Assembly: GCF_021729015.1 (NCBI RefSeq)
Contig: NZ_JAJQQZ010000001.1
Span: 1,178,001 to 1,242,000 of the forward strand
From: Halobacterium rubrum
GTDB taxonomy: Archaea > Halobacteriota > Halobacteria > Halobacteriales > Halobacteriaceae
Direction of reading: 5' to 3'
DNA length: 64,000 nucleotides
Shown: piece by piece, positions 8,532 to 17,797 of the stretch
How the letters are laid out: every line of letters starts with the position of its first letter
How positions within the stretch are numbered: the first letter of the stretch is position 1
Notes under the pieces: model-generated
The model's database searches: none
The model's input: the letters and a program-made list of their open reading frames with translations, nothing else
Told to the model about the DNA's origin: nothing
Made by a program: the position numbers and the translations under genes

Positions 8532-9689
8532 GTGAGCGGACTGCCGCGTCGCGCCCTCGCGGTGCTGGGTGCGGGCCTGCTCGGGATGGGGCTGGCGGTC
8601 GGCAGCTACGGCGCCAGCGTCACGCTCCTGCTGGAGCGCGGCGTCCCGCCCGGGCTGGCCGGCTTCGGGATGTCGCTGTTCCTGCTCGGCCAGCTCGTCG
8701 TCGTCGTGCCCGCCGACCGGGCGACCCGCACCCACAGCGCCGCCCGGGTCGCCGCCGCCGGGCTCGCGGTGGGTGCGCTCGGCGTCGTGCTGTCGACGCG
8801 CGGGACGCTCGCCGCCACACTCGCCGGCCGGGGCCTGCTCGGGCTCGGGCAGGGCGCGGCGTTCGTCGGCGCGATGAAGCACGTCGGCCGTCGCACGCCC
8901 CCGGACCTCGTGGCGACCGCACAGGGGCTGCTGGGCGCGCTGTTCACGCTCGGGCTCGCCGCGGCGCTCGCCGTGGCTGCCCCCGCCTACGACGCCGTCG
9001 GGATGCCGGCGTCGATGGGTGGCGTGGCTGCCGTGGTCGCGCTCGGCGCTGCGGGGGCGCCCCTGCTGCGGCCGGCGGACCGCGAGCCCGTAGTGCCGTA
9101 CCGCGACTACCTCGCGCCGCTGTGGTCCCGCGTCGGGCTCGCCCTCGGGCTCGGGAACATGGCGACGTTCGGGTTCCTGATCGTCGCCACGACCTGGTAC
9201 GTCGACGCGCTCGACGCGACGCCGGGGGTCTCAGCGACAGCGACGCTGCTGGTGTTCGCCGGGACGACCGTCCTCGGACGTGCCCTCGGGGGAGTACTCG
9301 CCGCGAGGCTCGGCGACCGCGCGGTCGTCGGGCACACGATGCTCGGGCTCGCTGTCGCGCTCGCGGGGATGGCCGGCGGAGTCGCGGCCGGGGTTCCGGT
9401 CGTGCTCGCGGCGGGCGTCGTTGGCACCGGATTGGGGTTCAGCGTGCCGTTCGGCCCGCTGTTCGCGCTCGCGTTCTCGAACCTCGCCGAGGACGCCGGC
9501 GTCACACTCGTCGCGATGCTCGCCGTCGGTAACGCCGGCGCGCTGGCGTTCCCGTGGGTCGTCGGCGAACTCGTCGCCACAACCGGCTCGTACGCCGCTG
9601 GCTTCCTCGCGATGAGCGCGGCTGTGTTCGGCGTCTGGTGGCTGTGGCGCTCTGCCATCGGGACCGGGGAGCCGGCAGCCGGCCAGTGA
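8532..9689 (+). CDS. MFS-type transporter
   Basis: A 385-residue integral membrane protein with about 12 hydrophobic segments and few charged loops (for example RATRTHSAARV between helices 2 and 3, and the central loop RPADREPVVPYRDYL). GLLGLGQGAAFVGAMKHVG resembles the motif of helix 4 in MFS carriers. The start is GTG 8532; no closer in-frame start gives a better N terminus. The substrate is unknown; by position next to xdhC and the hydroxylase it may export or import a heterocyclic substrate or acid. Confidence 0.8.
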   Translation: MSGLPRRALAVLGAGLLGMGLAVGSYGASVTLLLERGVPPGLAGFGMSLFLLGQLVVVVPADRATRTHSAARVAAAGLAVGALGVVLSTRGTLAATLAGRGLLGLGQGAAFVGAMKHVGRRTPPDLVATAQGLLGALFTLGLAAALAVAAPAYDAVGMPASMGGVAAVVALGAAGAPLLRPADREPVVPYRDYLAPLWSRVGLALGLGNMATFGFLIVATTWYVDALDATPGVSATATLLVFAGTTVLGRALGGVLAARLGDRAVVGHTMLGLAVALAGMAGGVAAGVPVVLAAGVVGTGLGFSVPFGPLFALAFSNLAEDAGVTLVAMLAVGNAGALAFPWVVGELVATTGSYAAGFLAMSAAVFGVWWLWRSAIGTGEPAAGQ

Positions 9690-9761
9690 CTCGCAGGGGG
9701 CGCGCTCCGGACCGGTGCGTTCGTGGAAACGCGTAAGTGCGCCCGGTTGGAACTCGGTAGC

Positions 9762-10919
9762 ATGGACCGAGACGACCCGTGGAGCGCGACGGCTCGCGGC
9801 ATCCACGACGCGCTGGCCGCGCTCCGCGAGGACGGGGGCAGCGCGGAGGCCGCCGTCGCAACCGTGGTCGACGTCGAGGGGTCGGCGTACCGGCGGCCCG
9901 GCGCGAAGCTCGTGGCGCCCGCCGACGCCGAGACGCTGGGCGCCGTCACCGCCGGCTGCCTCGACGGCCCGGTGAACGACCTCGCGTCAGCGGCGCGGTC
10001 GACCGGGCAGTCGACCGTCGAGACGTTCGACCTGACCAGCGACGACGGGGAGTGGGGGCTAGGACTGGGCTGCAACGGCGTCATCGACCTGCTCGTCGAG
10101 CCGTTGGACGACTCTTTCGACGCGCTGGTGGCGTCGCTGGAGAACCAGGAGTCAGCGGCCGTACTCACTGTCGTCGACAGCGACGACCCCGACGTGGCGG
10201 TGGGGGACCGGACCACGCTGACGGCAGACGGCGAGCACCAGGGCAGCGACAGGCCCGGACTGCCGGCGGACGCGCTCGCCGACCTGCGAGCGGCAGCCGA
10301 GAACGCACGGGAGACGGGCTCCAGCAGCGTCTGGACCGTCCAGCGCGCCGCCGGCGACCTCGAGGTGTTCGTCGACGGCGTGGAGCCGGCGCCGGAGCTG
10401 CTGGTGTTCGGCGCGGAGAACGATGCGGGCGTCGTCGCGTCGTTCGCCGCACAGGCCGGGTTCCGGGTTACGGTGGCGTGTCCGCGGGGGGCGCGCGCCG
10501 ACGACGCGGCGTTCCCGGCCGCCCACCGGGTCGTGGCGGCCCACCCTGCCGACCTCGTCGACCACGTCGAGGCGGCCGAGCGGACGTACGCCGTCCTGAT
10601 GTCGCACAACCTCGTGGACGACCAGCTCGCGCTCGAGACGCTGCTGCGGGAGACGGCGGTCCCGTACGTCGGCGTGATGGGGCCGCGCGAGCGCTTCGAG
10701 GAGCTCCGGGACGGGCTGGCGGCCGATGGCGTGACGCTCTCGGAGCCGGACCTCGAGCGGGTCGCGACGCCAGTGGGGCTGGACCTCGGGGACGGCAGCC
10801 CGACCGGCATCGCGTTGAGCATTGTGGCCGAGGCCACCGCCGTCGCGAACGACCGGTCGGGCGGCCGGCTGCGGGACGCGTCCGGCCCTATCCACCCCAG
10901 GGTCGACACCGCGGACTGA
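9762..10919 (+). CDS. xdhC: XdhC-family molybdenum cofactor maturation factor
   Basis: A 385-residue protein with the two-part XdhC/CoxI layout: an N-terminal XdhC domain (VVDVEGSAYRRPGAKLVAP, then AGCLDGPV and LGLGCNGVIDLLVEPL) and a C-terminal Rossmann domain (ELLVFGAENDAGVVASFAAQAGF, then VLMSHNLVDDQLALE). XdhC binds molybdopterin cofactor, helps its sulfuration and loads it into xanthine-dehydrogenase-type apoenzymes. It is 43 bp upstream of the [2Fe-2S] subunit gene on the same strand, consistent with serving that enzyme. Confidence 0.92.
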   Translation: MDRDDPWSATARGIHDALAALREDGGSAEAAVATVVDVEGSAYRRPGAKLVAPADAETLGAVTAGCLDGPVNDLASAARSTGQSTVETFDLTSDDGEWGLGLGCNGVIDLLVEPLDDSFDALVASLENQESAAVLTVVDSDDPDVAVGDRTTLTADGEHQGSDRPGLPADALADLRAAAENARETGSSSVWTVQRAAGDLEVFVDGVEPAPELLVFGAENDAGVVASFAAQAGFRVTVACPRGARADDAAFPAAHRVVAAHPADLVDHVEAAERTYAVLMSHNLVDDQLALETLLRETAVPYVGVMGPRERFEELRDGLAADGVTLSEPDLERVATPVGLDLGDGSPTGIALSIVAEATAVANDRSGGRLRDASGPIHPRVDTAD

Positions 10920-10962
10920 CGCGGACACGCCGGAGGCGGCCCCCGAATTCGACGAAACAGTA

Positions 10963-11523
10963 ATGAACGACTCCTCCTACGTAGGGTACATGAGTAGTGA
11001 GAGCAGTTCACACAGTCTCGACCGTCCCACGCGAACGGTAACGCTCTCCGTGAACGGCGAGACCGTCGAGGCCGAGGTCGAACCCCGACTGAAACTCTCG
11101 GACTTCCTGCGGGAGGAGTGTGGCAACCGCGGGGTCCGGGTGGGCTGCGAGCACGGCGTCTGTGGCGCCTGCACCGTGCTCGTGGACGGTCGCGCGACGA
11201 AGAGCTGTCTCACGTACGCCGTGCAGGTCGACGGCGCCTCGGTCACGACCGTCGAGGGACTCGCCGGCGACGACGGCGACCTCCACCCCATCCAGGAGTC
11301 GTTCCACCAGGAGCACGCCCTCCAGTGTGGGTTCTGCACGAGCGGGTTCGTGATGGCGACCAAGGAACTGCTGGACCGCGAGCCCGACCCCGACCGCGAG
11401 ACTATCGAGGAGGGGCTGGCCGACAACATCTGTCGCTGCACCGGCTACCAGAACATCTACGACGCCGTCGAGCGCGCCGCCGCCGAACTCGCCGACGCGG
11501 ACTACCCGCGGGGTGAGGACTGA
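10963..11523 (+). CDS. Molybdenum hydroxylase [2Fe-2S] subunit (XdhA/CoxS type)
   Basis: A 186-residue small subunit carrying both [2Fe-2S] clusters of xanthine dehydrogenase-family enzymes. The plant-ferredoxin-type site is GCEHGVCGACTV with Cys62, 67, 70 and 82; the second cluster is in LQCGFCTSGF and NICRCTGY. It passes electrons from the molybdopterin subunit to the FAD subunit. ATG 10963 gives a nine-residue longer N terminus than ATG 10990; both are plausible, the family average of about 160 slightly favouring the latter. The stop codon abuts the start of the large subunit (TGAATG). Confidence 0.93.
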   Translation: MNDSSYVGYMSSESSSHSLDRPTRTVTLSVNGETVEAEVEPRLKLSDFLREECGNRGVRVGCEHGVCGACTVLVDGRATKSCLTYAVQVDGASVTTVEGLAGDDGDLHPIQESFHQEHALQCGFCTSGFVMATKELLDREPDPDRETIEEGLADNICRCTGYQNIYDAVERAAAELADADYPRGED

Positions 11524-13998
11524 ATGTCCGGCGCGGAGCCACACAGTGAGGCTGCGCCCGGCGAGGACGTCGAGGCCGACCAGGAGTCGTTCGTCGGGAC
11601 GGGCCTCGAGCGCGTCGAGGACCGCCGCATCCTCACCGGGGAGGCCGAGTACATCCACGACAAGGCGCCCGAGGACGCCGTCCACATGGCGCTGGCGCGC
11701 AGCGTCCACCCCCACGCGACCATCGAGAACGTGGACACGAGCGCCGCCGAGGACCACCCGGACTGCCTCGCGGTCGTCACCGGCGAGGACCTGCAGGCCG
11801 ACTACAACCCGATGCCGTGTGGCCTCAACGAGTTCGAGGAGTGGTCGCTGGCCGTCGACAAGGTCCGGTACGTCGGCGAGCCGGTGGTCGCCGTGGTGGC
11901 CCCCGACCGGTACGCCGCCGAGGACCTCGTCGACCTCGTGTCCATCGACTACGAGCAACACGAACCCGTCGTCGACGCCCTCGAGGCCCGCGAGGACGAG
12001 ACGGTCATCCACGAGGACGTCGGGACGAACGTCCCGGACGGCGAGACCATGGAGTTCGGCGAGGTCGACGAGGCCTTCGACGAGGCCGACAACGTCCTCG
12101 AGCGCGAGTACTCGTGGGGCCGCATCTCCGGCGTCCCGCTGGAGACGGCGGGCGTGGTCGCCGAGTACGACACCGACGACGACGCCTTCGACGTCGACTG
12201 CAACATCCAGTTGCACACGCTCGTCGACGACACGGTCTACGAGACGCTGGGCTACCCGCCGGAGAAGGTCAATCTGGAGGTGCCGCCGGACGTCGGCGGG
12301 AGCTTCGGCACGAAGATCGCCATCCACCGCTACTGCGTGCTGGCGGCCGTCGCCTCCCAGCAACTCGACGGCCGGCCCGTGAAGTTCGTGGAGGACCGCA
12401 TCGAGAACCTCCAGGGTGGCGACATGCACTCCTCGGACCGCGAGTACCGGGTGCGGCTGGCGTACGACGACGACGGCACCATCCGCGGCGTCGACACGTG
12501 GTTCGTCGACGACTTCGGCGCGTTCCCCCGCTACCCGGTCAATCAGGCGCTGAAGCCGCTGTCCGTCGTCACGAACGCCTACGACGTCGAGCACGTCCGG
12601 TACGACTACGAGCTCGTGATGACGAACAAGACGAGCCAGACCGCCTACCGGGGCTTCGGAGTGCCGGCGCACCTCCACGCCCTCGAGATGGCCGTCGACG
12701 AGATGGCTCACGACCTCGGTGCGGACCCGGTCGACGTCCGGCAGGCGAATCTGGTCCAGCCGGACCAGATGCCGCACAAGATTCCGACAGGAAACGTCTA
12801 CGACTCCGGGGACTTCCCGGAAGCCCTCGACCGCATCCAGAACATCGTCGAGGAGCGAGAGGTCTGCGAGGGCGGCCTGCTGGACCCCGAGGTCGTCGAG
12901 GCGAAACGCGAGGACGGCAAGTACCGGGGCGTCAGCTACACAATCCACATCGAGCCCGGCGTCTCGGGGTCGGACTGGACGGACCGCCAGCGCACCGAGG
13001 ACGGCGCCCTCGAGGAGCGCGAGCGCGAGGACGTCGAGGAGCTCCCCGAGCACTTCCGCATCGAACTCCAGGAGGACGGCAGCGTCCAGGCGTACCTCGC
13101 GACAGACACCTCCGGGCAGGGCCACCAGACGCTCGTCACGCAGCTGCTGGCGGACCAGCTCGGCGTGCTCCCCAGCGACGTCGAGGTCGGGTACCTCGAC
13201 AGCGTGACGGCGCCGACCGAGTACGGCACCGCCGCCTCCCGGATGGCGGTGATGCTGTCCGGCGCGACCGAGGGCGCGGCGGAGACGCTGCGGCACAACT
13301 GCCGACAGCTCGCCGCCGAGGAGGCGTTCGGGTCGGCGCTCGACGACATCGTCTACCGGGACGGCGGCGTCGAGTGCCAGCAGTCCGGCGAACGCCTCGA
13401 ACTCCACGAACTGGCGGAACTCGACAGCGGCCGCGGCCAGCGCCTTACTCGGGTGCAGTACGACTACGACCACCCGACGACGGAGCTGCCGGAGTTCGAC
13501 GAGGCGCTCACGCAGAAGTACCCCGTCTACCCGACGGCGGCGTTCGCCGCGAACGCGCCCATCGTCGAGGTGGACACGAAGACCGGCGAGGTAGAGATTC
13601 TGACGTTCTACTCGCTGCGGGACTGCGGCACCCGCCTGAACCCGACCATCGTCGACGGGCAGGCTCACGGCGGCCTCGCGCAGGGCGTCGGCGCCGCGCT
13701 CATGGAGGAGTTCCAGTACGACGACGAGGGCCAGCCCCAGGCCATCACGATGTTCGAGTACCTCCTGCCGTCGACGAAGAACATGCCGGACATCGAACTC
13801 GAGCACTCCGAGACGCCGTCGCCGTTCACGGCCACTGGCGCGAAAGGCACCGGCGAGGGCGGGATGATCGACGGGCCGGTCGCTATCGCTTCCTCGATCA
13901 ACGCCGCGTTGCGCGAATACGACTTCGTCACCAACCAGATCCCGATGACGCCCCACCGCATCCGCCAGCGGCTCCGCGAGACTGACGAAGGCGAATAG
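11524..13998 (+). CDS. Molybdenum hydroxylase molybdopterin-binding large subunit
   Basis: An 824-residue large subunit of the xanthine dehydrogenase/aldehyde oxidase family. It has the a/b hammerhead domain near the N terminus (GTGLERVEDRRILTGEAEYIHD), the active-site loop QTAYRGFGVPAHLHALEM at about residue 378, and the C-terminal catalytic-Glu region GAKGTGEGGMIDGP at about 780. The AYRGFG loop differs from the AYxCSFR loop of true form I CO dehydrogenase, so CO oxidation is unlikely; hydroxylation of an N-heterocycle or aldehyde is expected. Start ATG directly follows the small-subunit stop. The FAD subunit is encoded convergently downstream. Confidence 0.93.
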   Translation: MSGAEPHSEAAPGEDVEADQESFVGTGLERVEDRRILTGEAEYIHDKAPEDAVHMALARSVHPHATIENVDTSAAEDHPDCLAVVTGEDLQADYNPMPCGLNEFEEWSLAVDKVRYVGEPVVAVVAPDRYAAEDLVDLVSIDYEQHEPVVDALEAREDETVIHEDVGTNVPDGETMEFGEVDEAFDEADNVLEREYSWGRISGVPLETAGVVAEYDTDDDAFDVDCNIQLHTLVDDTVYETLGYPPEKVNLEVPPDVGGSFGTKIAIHRYCVLAAVASQQLDGRPVKFVEDRIENLQGGDMHSSDREYRVRLAYDDDGTIRGVDTWFVDDFGAFPRYPVNQALKPLSVVTNAYDVEHVRYDYELVMTNKTSQTAYRGFGVPAHLHALEMAVDEMAHDLGADPVDVRQANLVQPDQMPHKIPTGNVYDSGDFPEALDRIQNIVEEREVCEGGLLDPEVVEAKREDGKYRGVSYTIHIEPGVSGSDWTDRQRTEDGALEEREREDVEELPEHFRIELQEDGSVQAYLATDTSGQGHQTLVTQLLADQLGVLPSDVEVGYLDSVTAPTEYGTAASRMAVMLSGATEGAAETLRHNCRQLAAEEAFGSALDDIVYRDGGVECQQSGERLELHELAELDSGRGQRLTRVQYDYDHPTTELPEFDEALTQKYPVYPTAAFAANAPIVEVDTKTGEVEILTFYSLRDCGTRLNPTIVDGQAHGGLAQGVGAALMEEFQYDDEGQPQAITMFEYLLPSTKNMPDIELEHSETPSPFTATGAKGTGEGGMIDGPVAIASSINAALREYDFVTNQIPMTPHRIRQRLRETDEGE

Positions 13999-14034
13999 GC
14001 GGCGACACCGGAACTGGTCGGCCAGAACGGTCTG

Positions 14035-14538
14035 TTACTCTTCGAGCGTGGCGGTGGCCTCGGGCTTCCCCGAGATGCGGGACTCGGCCGGCACGCCCTC
14101 GTCGGCGAGGGCTTCGAGGTCGTCGAAGAAGTTGTTCACGAGCCGGTCGGCGACGCTGCCGAGCGCGCGCTGGCCGAGGCTCGCGATGAGCCCGGAGACG
14201 TTCGTCTCGGCGTGCCAGGTCGCGTACGTGCCGCCCTCGCCGTCGTCCTCGAGGGTCATCTCCGCGACCGTCTCGAAGGAGTTCCGGGAGGCGTCGCCGC
14301 CCGCGTCCATCACCAGTCGGTTCGGCTGGTCGGCCTCCACGACCACCATCTCGACGTCGAACGTCGGCTTGACGCTGCCGACGCCGACCGAGACCGTGGC
14401 GGACATCTCCGACTCGGACTCCTGTTCGATGTGGTCGCAGCCCGGCGCACACTCCGCCAGAATGTCCGGGTCGGTGAAGTACGCCCACAGTTCGTCCGGT
14501 CCGTGCTCCGACTCGAAGTCGCCCGAGAATTCTATCAT
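14035..14538 (-). CDS. CoxG-like SRPBCC protein
   Basis: A 167-residue START/SRPBCC-fold protein of the CO dehydrogenase subunit G (CoxG) family. The N-terminal block from IEFSGDFES to PDILAECAPGCDHIEQES is the typical CoxG opening. Later, GTYATWHAETNVSGLIASLGQ completes the fold. In bacteria CoxG helps recruit or mature molybdenum hydroxylases at the membrane. Start ATG 14538 overlaps the FAD subunit stop (ATGA), so the two are translationally coupled. It is convergent with the large subunit. Confidence 0.9.
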   Translation of the reverse strand: MIEFSGDFESEHGPDELWAYFTDPDILAECAPGCDHIEQESESEMSATVSVGVGSVKPTFDVEMVVVEADQPNRLVMDAGGDASRNSFETVAEMTLEDDGEGGTYATWHAETNVSGLIASLGQRALGSVADRLVNNFFDDLEALADEGVPAESRISGKPEATATLEE

Positions 14539-15425
14539 CGTGTTGTCGCTCGTTCGTGTGCCGTTCGCAGGGAACGGCGGGTGTACTCGCCGGCCAGTTC
14601 GACCTTCCACTCCTCGTCGGCGTGCATCTCCGGCGAGGGGTCCGCGGCCTCGATTGCGGCGTCGGCGGCCGCGTCGATTCCGTCGTCGAGCGTCCCGCCC
14701 TCGAGGGTCGCCTCGGCGTCCGGGACGTGCAGCGGGACGTCGGCGACGTTCGCCAGCGTGACGCGCGCGTCCTCGATCACCGGGTCGTCGGCGTCGGGGT
14801 CGTCCACGCGCAGGGACGTGGCGGCGCTCACCGTCGGAAACGTCTGCGCACCGCGTTTCAGCTCCTCGAAGGCCATCCCCGTGCGGTCGACGGGGAACGG
14901 CGCCCGGTCGATGGTGACGCCCGTGACGAGTTCGTCCGGCCCGAGGTCGGTGAACATGTACGCGACGAAGAAGTCGCGGGCGGAGACGGTGCGCTCGTCC
15001 TCGGCTGACGTCAGGTGGAAGTCGGCGTCCAGCGCGACGAACGCCGCCGGGTAGTTGCCAGCCGGGTCGGCCTCGGCGACGCTACCGCCGACCGTCCCCT
15101 GGTTCCGGACCGCCGGCCCCGCAATCTGTTCGGCTGCCTCCGGCACCATCTCGAGGGCGTCCCGGAGGTCGTCGGCGAACTCGAGGTCGCGGTGGGTCGT
15201 CATCGACCCGATCTCGACCGCGTCCTCGCGGACTGTGACGCCGGAGAGCGCCTCGACCTGCCCGAGGTCGACGAGGTGGTCCGGCGTGGCGAGGCGGTTC
15301 GCCATGATGATGCCGAGACTCTGGTTGCCCGCCAGCAGCTCGGCGTCGTGCCCGAGGTCCGCCAGCAGCTCCGTCGCCTCGGTGACCGAGTCCGGCCGGT
15401 GGTACTCGAAGGCGGCCGGCTTCAC
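14535..15425 (-). CDS. Molybdenum hydroxylase FAD-binding subunit (CoxM/XdhB type)
   Basis: A 296-residue FAD subunit. The FAD pyrophosphate loop is AGNQSLGIIMANRLATPDHL (about residues 32-51) and the second FAD motif is TVGGSVAEADPAGNYPA (about 112-128). The CO dehydrogenase flavoprotein C-terminal domain follows. It transfers electrons from the clusters to the acceptor. GTG 15425 is chosen because the opening KPAAFEYHRP is the family N terminus and a Shine-Dalgarno-like GGAGGTG lies a few bases upstream. The 3' end overlaps coxG. The subunit genes are thus split into two convergent pairs. Confidence 0.92.
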   Translation of the reverse strand: MKPAAFEYHRPDSVTEATELLADLGHDAELLAGNQSLGIIMANRLATPDHLVDLGQVEALSGVTVREDAVEIGSMTTHRDLEFADDLRDALEMVPEAAEQIAGPAVRNQGTVGGSVAEADPAGNYPAAFVALDADFHLTSAEDERTVSARDFFVAYMFTDLGPDELVTGVTIDRAPFPVDRTGMAFEELKRGAQTFPTVSAATSLRVDDPDADDPVIEDARVTLANVADVPLHVPDAEATLEGGTLDDGIDAAADAAIEAADPSPEMHADEEWKVELAGEYTRRSLRTAHERATTR

Positions 15426-15630
15426 GGTGGCCCACCTCCGGCGTGTGTACGTGCGTCCGCTCTGCGTGTTGGGTTCCAGCACATGGTTCGGTGCGTCCGG
15501 CGACCCGGTCGAACGACTGTGATATACGGAAGAGCCCGCTGTTAAGTGTTGTGCCAATTCGTACCGCGATACTGTGTAACAAATCACGGGCGGCGGCTTC
15601 GAAACGGCCCAGCGAACGTGAGGGCGGCAG
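15426..15630 (-). promoter_or_regulatory. Gap upstream of the FAD-subunit gene, with possible promoter
   Basis: About 205 bases between the CocE-type gene and the FAD subunit. Read on the minus strand, it holds CTTAAC (15541-15546) as a possible TATA element, which would give a leader of roughly 90 nt with the GGAGGTG ribosome-binding site. It is also noticeably AT-richer than its surroundings (15530-15600). No reading frame in it looks real. Confidence 0.35.
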
Positions 15631-17613
15631 TCAGTCCAGCGACCGGACCGGGAGGTCGACGTACGTCGAGTGGCTCGCGGAGTGGTGGACGGTGTTCTCG
15701 GCGACCCGGTAGTCGTCGTTTCCGTCAGCGCGATGCGCTGACGACGTGCCACTCGATTCGCTCGCGGCACCCGTGTAGAGCTCGCCGCCCGTGTTCGCGT
15801 TCACGTCGAACCGCGGCCAGTTCGACGAGGAGACGTCCAGTCGGATGCGGTGGCCCTCGGCGAAGACGTTCGCCGTGTCGTAGGGCTCCATGTCGAAGTC
15901 GTACACCTCGCCGGGCTCGAGGAGGTCCGGCTCGTCGCGGTACCCCCGGTAGCGGCCCCGACAGATGGAGTCGGAGAGGTTCAGGTCGTAGCCCTCCGGG
16001 TAGTCGTCGCTGGCGGGGTACTCGTCGACCAGTTTGGCCGTGAAGTCGGTGTCGGGACCGTCCGTCTCGCCGGCCACCCGCACCCGAATGGGGCCCGCAA
16101 TCTCGACCGCCTCCTCCAGCGGTGGCGTGCGGAACGTCAGCACGTCGTCGCGCTGGCTAAGCGGGCCGTACGGCGGACTCGCGCCGAACGTGTCCTGGTC
16201 GGTGCGCTGGTCGTAGCCGCCCCGGCCCGCGAAGTCGACGATGTTCCGGTCGCCGAGCGGGTGTGCCTCCACGGACTCCTCGCGGGGCTCGAAGGTCAGG
16301 TACGACGAGGTGTTCCCGCCGATGGTCGGCACCGGGTCCTCGGGGTCGAACTCGTAGGACGTGTACGACTCGCTGGCGGTCGGCTCGGCAGTCGAGAGCG
16401 TGCCGTCGCCGTGCGCGTAGAACCGCGTCATCTCGGTCTCCTCGGGCGGCCACTCGTCGGCCGTGCGCCACTCGCCGCCGTGGAACAGGTGGCCGTCGTC
16501 GGTCCGGTGGCCGTCCCCGGTCCCCATCAGGAAGTACTCGACCCGGGGCTGGTCGCTCCAGGTGTCCATCCCACGCACGTAGTGGTCGAAGAAGCGCTTG
16601 CGGGTCTCGCGGTACTTCCGGGTGGCGTGCTCGCCGAACGCGAGGTCCCCGGCCGTCGGCTGTTCCCACGTCAGCGGCGGGAACAGCAGCTCCTCGCTGT
16701 GGTCGTGGCCGCCGGGGAGCCGGGCGAGGTGCGTCCACGGCCCCATCAGGAGGTAGTGGTCGCTGTCCGTGCGGTCGGCGAGCCCGACGAAGTTGTCGCA
16801 GGTCGCGCCCGTGTACGAGTCGTACCAGCCGCCCGAGTAGACCGTCGGGACGTCCGCGCTCTGGTCGTAGTAGCGCTCGAAGTTCACGCTCGGGTTCTGC
16901 CAGTAGTCGTCGCTGGCCGATGCCGTCGTCATGATGTCGAAGGTCCACTCCTCGTACTGCGGGAGTTCGGCGAGCGCGCTCTCGCCGCGCTGGATGGGGC
17001 CGTTCTCGAACACCTCCCGGACGTCGACGTCCGCGAAGGTCTGCTGGACGTCCGGGTCGGCGAGGCTCTCGTGGGCGAACCCGGCGCCGAGGGTGAGCGC
17101 CCACGCCAGCCACCGCTGCTCGAACGCGCCGTTGTGCCGGAACGTCTTCTCCCGGCCGTTCGCGGCGCCCATGTTGACGAACATCCCGGCGAGCCCGTCG
17201 GGGTCCTGCGTGGCGAGCGCGCTCTGCACCCAGGCGCCGTAGCTCGTGCCGAGCGTGACCACCTGGCCGTCGCAGTACGGCTGGTCGGCGAGGTACTCGA
17301 CGGTGTCGGCGCCGTCCTCGGCCTCGTGGCGGTTGATGTAGAAGTCGCCCTCGCTGTCGAAGCGCCCCCGGACGTCCTGGATGGCGACGACGTACCCCCG
17401 GGAGGCGTACCACTCGCCGTGGCGGAGCCGCCCGCCGGTCCGGTCGTAGGGCGTCCGGTCGAGGATGACCGGGCGTGGCTCCTCGATCGGCTCCCGCGTC
17501 TCGGGGTCGGCGGGCCGGTAGACGTCGGTGGCGAGCCCGACGCCGTCACGCGTCTCCACCATCACCTGGAGGTCGGCGTGGACGGCGTACTCGCCGCCGG
17601 TTTCACGTGCCAT
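15631..17613 (-). CDS. CocE/NonD-family alpha/beta hydrolase (X-Pro dipeptidyl-peptidase like)
   Basis: A 660-residue hydrolase. The N-terminal peptidase_S15 domain has YVVAIQDVRGRFDSEGDFY and the nucleophile elbow TLGTSYGAW (Ser about residue 124); the C-terminal jelly-roll domain contains RIRLDVSSSNWPRFDVNANT, typical of CocE and glutaryl-7-ACA acylases. It likely hydrolyses an ester or amide bond, substrate unknown. No signal peptide, so it should be cytoplasmic. It lies on the same strand as and upstream of the FAD subunit, 205 bp apart. The 3' coding region carries an 8-bp stem palindrome (15724-15742). Confidence 0.88.
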   Translation of the reverse strand: MARETGGEYAVHADLQVMVETRDGVGLATDVYRPADPETREPIEEPRPVILDRTPYDRTGGRLRHGEWYASRGYVVAIQDVRGRFDSEGDFYINRHEAEDGADTVEYLADQPYCDGQVVTLGTSYGAWVQSALATQDPDGLAGMFVNMGAANGREKTFRHNGAFEQRWLAWALTLGAGFAHESLADPDVQQTFADVDVREVFENGPIQRGESALAELPQYEEWTFDIMTTASASDDYWQNPSVNFERYYDQSADVPTVYSGGWYDSYTGATCDNFVGLADRTDSDHYLLMGPWTHLARLPGGHDHSEELLFPPLTWEQPTAGDLAFGEHATRKYRETRKRFFDHYVRGMDTWSDQPRVEYFLMGTGDGHRTDDGHLFHGGEWRTADEWPPEETEMTRFYAHGDGTLSTAEPTASESYTSYEFDPEDPVPTIGGNTSSYLTFEPREESVEAHPLGDRNIVDFAGRGGYDQRTDQDTFGASPPYGPLSQRDDVLTFRTPPLEEAVEIAGPIRVRVAGETDGPDTDFTAKLVDEYPASDDYPEGYDLNLSDSICRGRYRGYRDEPDLLEPGEVYDFDMEPYDTANVFAEGHRIRLDVSSSNWPRFDVNANTGGELYTGAASESSGTSSAHRADGNDDYRVAENTVHHSASHSTYVDLPVRSLD

Positions 17614-17797
17614 ACGTCACCGACTGACGCGGAGCGCAAATACGTTTCCCCGGCGCCCGCCCCGAGTGTGTGTTCATCGTGAACTTGCACCAAATTTTGC
17701 GGCAGTTTTATGGGGTATCTTAGCTCAGGTGGGTACGTCCCAGACACGACAGCACTCCCCACGGAACCGGCTGTCACACTGGACGGAGGGCTCACGC
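17614..17797 (+). promoter_or_regulatory. Divergent promoter region, CocE hydrolase / NCS2 permease
   Basis: A 184-base divergent intergenic region. It has an AT-rich core, with CAAATTTTGC (17691-17700) and TTTTATGG (17704-17711), standing out from the GC-rich surroundings. TTTTATGG is a plausible TATA element for the permease, with a leader of about 60 nt. Nothing else in it was recognised. Confidence 0.4.

Noticed and set aside
11008..13956. A 982-residue frame opposite the molybdenum hydroxylase large subunit
   Set aside because: The plus frame has all cofactor and catalytic motifs; the opposite frame shows only a compositional shadow.
10963..15425. Carbon monoxide dehydrogenase (CoxLMS with CoxG)
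   Set aside because: The gene set is similar, but the large-subunit loop is AYRGFG and not the AYxCSFR loop needed for form I CO oxidation; the neighbours are nucleobase genes.
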